From contig JAOLDG010000004.1 of the NCBI GenBank assembly GCA_028339975.1, positions 1-64,000 of the forward strand: a stretch of DNA of 64,000 nucleotides, in the 5' to 3' direction. This document shows positions 60,452 to 64,000 of the stretch, one piece after another (the first letter of the stretch is position 1; every line of letters begins with the position of its first letter). The translations under genes were made by a program, and so were the position numbers. Source of the stretch: Hyphomicrobiales bacterium (GTDB lineage: Bacteria; Pseudomonadota; Alphaproteobacteria; MED-G09). The notes beneath the pieces were generated by a model. That model did not search any database, was not told the origin of the DNA, and worked only from the letters and a program-made list of their open reading frames with translations.

Positions 60452-60706
60452 CTATAAATCCCTTTTTATTTTAATATAATCTTCAATACTTGGAACAGGA
60501 TCATAACCTTCACCACCCCAAGGGTGACAACGTATAATCCTTTTAATAGTTAATTTCAAACCAATCATAAAGCCAAATGTATTAAATGCCTCTAAAGCAT
60601 AAGAAGAGCAACTTGGGTCATACCTACATGACTTTAATAAAAAGGGGGAAATTAAATTCTTGTATAACTTTATAAGAAGAACACTTAATTTAAGAAAAAT
60701 TCCCAC
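60452..60706 (-). CDS. yidD: membrane protein insertion efficiency factor YidD
   Basis: This 84-residue YidD protein has a hydrophobic N-terminus, the cysteine motif [19 protein letters not shown] (about 27-45) and [14 protein letters not shown]. It helps YidC-dependent membrane insertion. The start is GTG 60706, overlapping the TAG stop of the upstream scaffold gene by one base. Confidence 0.95.
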   Translation of the reverse strand: MGIFLKLSVLLIKLYKNLISPFLLKSCRYDPSCSSYALEAFNTFGFMIGLKLTIKRIIRCHPWGGEGYDPVPSIEDYIKIKRDL

Positions 60707-61161
60707 TAATTTACCTTATCCGATTTACTAAAATCAATTAACTCAAATTGATTTATGCAATCAACTACAGCGTCAAACGTTAACATAACTGAAGAATGTC
60801 GACCCTTATATTCTCTAACTGGCTCAAGAATGATTAAATCAGACCACCTTCCCTGAGGAGGTGGGCCATTATCTTTTAACATTTTTTTCATTACTAACTG
60901 AAGATTTTTTAGCTCTTCTAAACTTGAACCAATTATATTATTTGCCATTATAGATGAGGATGCCTGCCCAAGCGCACATGCCTTAACCACATGAGAAAAA
61001 TCCGATATTAAGTTATTGGCTATCTTTATATCTACAGTTACTTTTGATCCACACAATTTGCTTACAGCTACTGAGGTAAAATCAAAATTTTCAAGACGTC
61101 CATTTCTTGAAATATTTGAAGATAATTTTAAAATTTTATCATTATAAAGATTATTTATCAT
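60706..61161 (-). CDS. IscU/SufU-like iron-sulfur scaffold-type protein
   Basis: This 151-residue protein of the NifU N-terminal/IscU fold has [14 protein letters not shown] and [19 protein letters not shown] with two of the three usual cluster-binding cysteines. The third position is R-H-S-S-V ([17 protein letters not shown]), where IscU has cysteine. This variant is the usual one beside yidD-thrS in alphaproteobacteria. It may help Fe-S assembly or sulfur transfer, but its classical scaffold role is uncertain. Confidence 0.85.
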   Translation of the reverse strand: MINNLYNDKILKLSSNISRNGRLENFDFTSVAVSKLCGSKVTVDIKIANNLISDFSHVVKACALGQASSSIMANNIIGSSLEELKNLQLVMKKMLKDNGPPPQGRWSDLIILEPVREYKGRHSSVMLTFDAVVDCINQFELIDFSKSDKVN

Positions 61162-61193
61162 TAATTCCGCCTAATATAAAATATTTCAAAAGT

Positions 61194-62531
61194 TTAATTA
61201 TCATTTATCTCTACACCTAATTCAATTAGTTTATCCCTTATTCTATCTGACTCTTCGTAATCCTTGATATCCCTAGCAATCTTTCTTTCAGAAAGAAGGT
61301 TTTTAATATCATTACTGTTCCCACTTGGTCGTTTTTTAAATTTTTCATGATTTGATCGAAAATTTAATAAACCAATCAAGTTTGCTGAGCCAATTAAAGA
61401 CTTAACAATCTCAGTTTTATTTTCAGACTTAGCTATAAGCTTAGAAAGAGAAAATATTCTGGCAAGAGCTTTTGGGGTATTTAAATCATCATTAAGTGCC
61501 CCTATCACCTCCTCGTCTGGAATACATTCATCTGTAGATAACTCTTTGTCATATTCAGAAAGAGATGAATACAATTTATCAAGAGTTTTTTTAGATTGAT
61601 CCAATAAATCATTGCTCCAAATTAAGGGTTGGCGGTAATGAGAGCTTAAAATAGCGAGTCGTATTACCTCACCATCATATTCTTTTAACAAGTCCTTAAT
61701 AAGAACAAAGTTACCAAGCGATTTGGACATTTTTGCTTTGTCTGTTCTTAAGAGTCCATTGTGTATCCAATAATTTGCTAGTGGTTTACTTCCATTACAG
61801 CAAACAGATTGAGCTATTTCATTCTCATGATGAGGAAATTTCAAATCTTCCCCACCACCATGAATATCAATTGTTTCACCTAGATGCTCTTTAATCATTG
61901 CAGAGCATTCTAAGTGCCACCCAGGCCTACCTTTTCCCCATGGACTTTCCCAGCCCACTTCATTTTCAAGTGAAGGTTTCCATAATACAAAATCTGATGG
62001 ATTTTTTTTATAAGATGCAACTTCAATTCTTGCACCAGGTATCATTTCTTCTATTTTTCTACCTGAAAGACTCCCATAGTTAGAAAATTTTTCTACATCA
62101 AAGAGAATATGGGATTCGGATAAGTAAGCGTTTCCCCTCTCAAGCAAATTCTTTATAAATTCTATCATTTGAATTATGTGATCAGTGGCGAGAGGCTCTA
62201 TATCCGGGGGAAGAATATGAAGTTTCTTAAAATCCAGGTGATATTGTTCCGTATATCTTTTAGCAATAACAGATGGGTCAACCCCCTCATTATTTGAAAC
62301 ATTAATAATTTTATCATCAATATCAGTTATATTTCTAGCATAAATTAAGTCATTATAATTAAATCTTAATACTCGATTTAAGCAGTCAAAAACTATAGCT
62401 GATCTTCCATTGCCAATATGACCTGGTCCGTAAACCGTTGGACCACATGCATACATGGTTACCCTCTTAGGATTGATTGGAGTAAAAGTTTCTTTCTTTC
62501 GTGAGTATGAATTGTATAATTTAAATTCCAT
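61194..62531 (-). CDS. cysS: cysteinyl-tRNA synthetase
   Basis: This 445-residue class I synthetase has YACGPTVYGPGHIGNGRS with the HIGN signature (38-41) and zinc ligand Cys29, GWHLECSAMIKEHLG, DIHGGGEDLKFPHHENEIAQ, and the KMSKS loop at about 270. It is somewhat short because the C-terminal domain is compact. It is divergent from folE. Confidence 0.97.
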   Translation of the reverse strand: MEFKLYNSYSRKKETFTPINPKRVTMYACGPTVYGPGHIGNGRSAIVFDCLNRVLRFNYNDLIYARNITDIDDKIINVSNNEGVDPSVIAKRYTEQYHLDFKKLHILPPDIEPLATDHIIQMIEFIKNLLERGNAYLSESHILFDVEKFSNYGSLSGRKIEEMIPGARIEVASYKKNPSDFVLWKPSLENEVGWESPWGKGRPGWHLECSAMIKEHLGETIDIHGGGEDLKFPHHENEIAQSVCCNGSKPLANYWIHNGLLRTDKAKMSKSLGNFVLIKDLLKEYDGEVIRLAILSSHYRQPLIWSNDLLDQSKKTLDKLYSSLSEYDKELSTDECIPDEEVIGALNDDLNTPKALARIFSLSKLIAKSENKTEIVKSLIGSANLIGLLNFRSNHEKFKKRPSGNSNDIKNLLSERKIARDIKDYEESDRIRDKLIELGVEINDN

Positions 62532-62663
62532 AATTAACTAAATATCACTAATTTATGATAATTTAATATAGATTTTTTAAATAATTATTAAATAAAATCA
62601 AAAAAATATTGCTCTATCGTCTCAGCGAAGGTAAAGCTATGCTATTAATTTAGGAGATTACTG

Positions 62664-63287
62664 ATGGATGTAAAAGTTTCAGATAAAGCTATTCATACTG
62701 AATCAATTAACGAAGATGTCAAAAGACCCTCTAGAGAAGAGGCAATGGATGCAGTTAAAACACTGATTTCTTGGGCCGGTGATAACCCTGATCGCGAAGG
62801 ATTATTGGATACTCCAAAAAGGGTTGTAAAAGCCTATGAAGAATATTTTTCAGGGTACAAAGAAGATGCCAATGAAGCCCTAACAAGAACTTTCGATGAA
62901 GTGGGCGGTTATGAGGATATAGTTTTTCTCAGAGATATAAACATTGAATCTCATTGTGAGCACCACATGGCTCCAATACTTGGTGTTGCACATGTTGGTT
63001 ACATGCCAAATAAAAAAGTAGTTGGAATATCTAAGCTAGCCAGGGTGATAGAAATATTTGCAAAAAGATTACAAACTCAAGAAACAATGACGGCTCAAAT
63101 TGCTCAAACTATTGAAGAGACATTAAAACCTCATGGTGTAGCAATAATGATCGATGCAAAACATCAGTGTATGACTACAAGAGGAATTCATAAAACCGAT
63201 GTTTCAACAGTAACAACTCAATTTACTGGTAGCTTTCAAAAAGATCAGGAGCTACGATCTAGGTTTATGCAACTCACAAAGGGGTAG
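62664..63287 (+). CDS. folE: GTP cyclohydrolase I
   Basis: This 207-residue enzyme converts GTP to dihydroneopterin triphosphate for folate synthesis. It has [25 protein letters not shown], the zinc site [12 protein letters not shown] and [10 protein letters not shown], and [26 protein letters not shown]. It starts at ATG 62664 behind AGGAGAT and is followed two bases later by hisI. Confidence 0.97.
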   Translation: MDVKVSDKAIHTESINEDVKRPSREEAMDAVKTLISWAGDNPDREGLLDTPKRVVKAYEEYFSGYKEDANEALTRTFDEVGGYEDIVFLRDINIESHCEHHMAPILGVAHVGYMPNKKVVGISKLARVIEIFAKRLQTQETMTAQIAQTIEETLKPHGVAIMIDAKHQCMTTRGIHKTDVSTVTTQFTGSFQKDQELRSRFMQLTKG

Positions 63288-63289
63288 TT

Positions 63290-63778
63290 TTGTCTAAAGA
63301 GTATCAAAAAAAATTTCAGCCCAGAGTTTCTGTTGAAGAAGTAGAGGAAGGATCTAGCCTCTCCCCAAAATTTAATCAAGATGGCCTTATTCCATGCGTA
63401 ACTTCAGATAGTAAAACAAATGAAGTATTAATGGTTGGATATATGAATGCAGAAGCATTAACCAAAACTATTGAAAATGCTGAAGCATATTACTACAGCA
63501 GAAGCAGGCAAAAGGTTTGGCACAAAGGCTCTACATCAGGGTTAGTTCAAACGGTAAAAGAAATAAGAATTGACGATGATCAAGATTCTATCTGGCTATC
63601 TGTTGAAGTTGGAGGAACAGGCGCAAGTTGTCACGTTGGCTATAAGTCCTGTTTTTATAGGTCTATTCCTTTAAAAAATAAAGTAAGTCAAAATTTAGAA
63701 TTAAAATGGGAAGAAAAAGAAAAATTATTTGATCCAATTGAAGTTTATGGTGACGCCCCCAATCCAACTAAATTATAA
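63290..63778 (+). CDS. hisI: phosphoribosyl-AMP cyclohydrolase
   Basis: This 162-residue enzyme carries out the third step of histidine synthesis. It shows VGYMNAEALTKTI, YYYSRSRQKVWHKGSTSG and SCHVGYKSCFYRS with two zinc cysteines. Where other families have DCD, it reads DDDQD. The start is TTG 63290, placed by spacing after folE. About 25 extra N-terminal residues precede the core. Pairing with folE is known in alphaproteobacteria. Confidence 0.94.
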   Translation: MSKEYQKKFQPRVSVEEVEEGSSLSPKFNQDGLIPCVTSDSKTNEVLMVGYMNAEALTKTIENAEAYYYSRSRQKVWHKGSTSGLVQTVKEIRIDDDQDSIWLSVEVGGTGASCHVGYKSCFYRSIPLKNKVSQNLELKWEEKEKLFDPIEVYGDAPNPTKL

Positions 63779-63781
63779 ACG

Positions 63782-64000
63782 TTAGTCTGGAAACTTTCCA
63801 AATGGAAAAGGCTTTTCCTTATTGGTATTTGAAGAAAAATTTAAACATTGTGAAATATATTCTGTTAACCGACTAGTAAAAATTTTTAATTCATCTGGCT
63901 GCTCAGATCCTACAGCTCTAACTACAAACCCTAAAACTGAAAGAACCACAATTATCCAAAAGCTCATGTAAGCGAGAACAATAAAAAATATACTATAAAA
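63782..64000 (-). CDS. DUF4389-like membrane protein, C-terminal part (gene runs off the window)
   Basis: The minus-strand frame is open from the window edge down to the stop at 63782, 72 residues. A hydrophobic span (FYSIFFIVLAYMSFWIIVVLSVLGFVVRAV) is followed by a polar region and the end KEKPFPFGKFPD. The EKPFPF ending and the spacing of Y-x-x-Q-x-x-x-F are typical of DUF4389 proteins. An internal ATG at 63967 has no Shine-Dalgarno and is probably not the true start. Function unknown. Confidence 0.6.
   Translation of the reverse strand, partial: FYSIFFIVLAYMSFWIIVVLSVLGFVVRAVGSEQPDELKIFTSRLTEYISQCLNFSSNTNKEKPFPFGKFPD

Noticed and set aside
62532-62663. Operator or riboswitch between cysS and folE
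   Set aside because: The gap is AT-rich with no stable stems and no known riboswitch core; only the folE ribosome-binding site is clear.
63560-63600. DDDQD in HisI as a broken zinc site
   Set aside because: The motif is probably the normal form of this HisI subgroup; the two downstream cysteines are intact, so no loss of function is claimed.
63803-63877. A 24-codon forward frame after hisI
   Set aside because: No ribosome-binding site, and it overlaps the better-supported minus-strand DUF4389 tail.

Overview
The window is one contiguous piece of an AT-rich, tightly packed genome, very probably a marine-type, low-GC alphaproteobacterium. Supporting this are the block rplQ-rpoA-rpsK-rpsM-adk-secY, tuf followed by tRNA-Trp and secE-nusG, the neighbourhood thrS-yidD-IscU-like and folE-hisI-DUF4389, long-form S14 without zinc cysteines, and frequent TTG/GTG starts. 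I cannot name the genus. No stretch longer than about 250 bases lacks a gene. The largest gene-free stretches (37528-37775, 29675-29904, 33356-33555, 47239-47417, 20239-20404) appear to be regulatory. No transposase, integrase, CRISPR array or phage gene is visible, and I recognise no DNA-binding transcription factor.

Layout. (1) 1-3627, forward: tRNA-Asn, a small lipoprotein, and an overlapping trio of FAD oxidoreductase, DUF1365 protein and cyclopropane-fatty-acid-synthase-like methyltransferase, which looks like a membrane-lipid modification operon. (2) 33355 down to 3624, all on the minus strand: almost the whole gene-expression core in one run. The order is tRNA-Tyr, tRNA-Gly, tuf, tRNA-Trp, secE, nusG, rplKA, rplJL, rpoBC, rpsLG-fusA, the S10, spc and alpha operons, with secY and adk. 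Candidate promoters sharing the -35 hexamer TTGACT lie before tRNA-Tyr, rpsL and rpsM, and a structured leader with an attenuator-like terminator precedes rplJ. (3) 33500-36041, forward: rlmB and a long-chain acyl-CoA ligase. (4) 36142-54002: an oxidative catabolic region. It holds two cytochromes P450 (one clearly CYP153-type), a Baeyer-Villiger monooxygenase, a Rieske oxygenase alpha subunit, four SDRs, an Fe-alcohol dehydrogenase, an HSL-type esterase, a nitronate-monooxygenase-like flavoprotein, an aminoglycoside-phosphotransferase-like kinase, an SRPBCC protein, a flavin reductase, a lone CoxL-type molybdenum hydroxylase and a class II aldolase. (5) 54084-64000: housekeeping genes glpK, nadK, a NUDIX hydrolase, a CaiB-type CoA transferase, thrS, yidD, an IscU-like scaffold, cysS, folE and hisI, then the end of a DUF4389 membrane protein running off the window.

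How the catabolic genes could work together (inference): P450 or Rieske hydroxylation gives alcohols; SDRs and the Fe-ADH give ketones or aldehydes; the Baeyer-Villiger enzyme turns ketones into esters or lactones; the HSL esterase opens them; the acyl-CoA ligase, CoA transferase and kinase pass the acids to beta-oxidation. This fits alkane, terpenoid or alicyclic substrates. No ferredoxin, ferredoxin reductase or CoxM/CoxS partner is encoded locally.

The least expected items are two small elements. One is a Fur-box-like operator inside a minus-strand promoter, followed about 90 nt later by an intrinsic terminator, which together look like an iron-regulated small RNA (37524-37650). The other is a 31-residue single-span membrane microprotein gene (41883-41978) with a strong ribosome-binding site, overlapping the next SDR start by ATGA.
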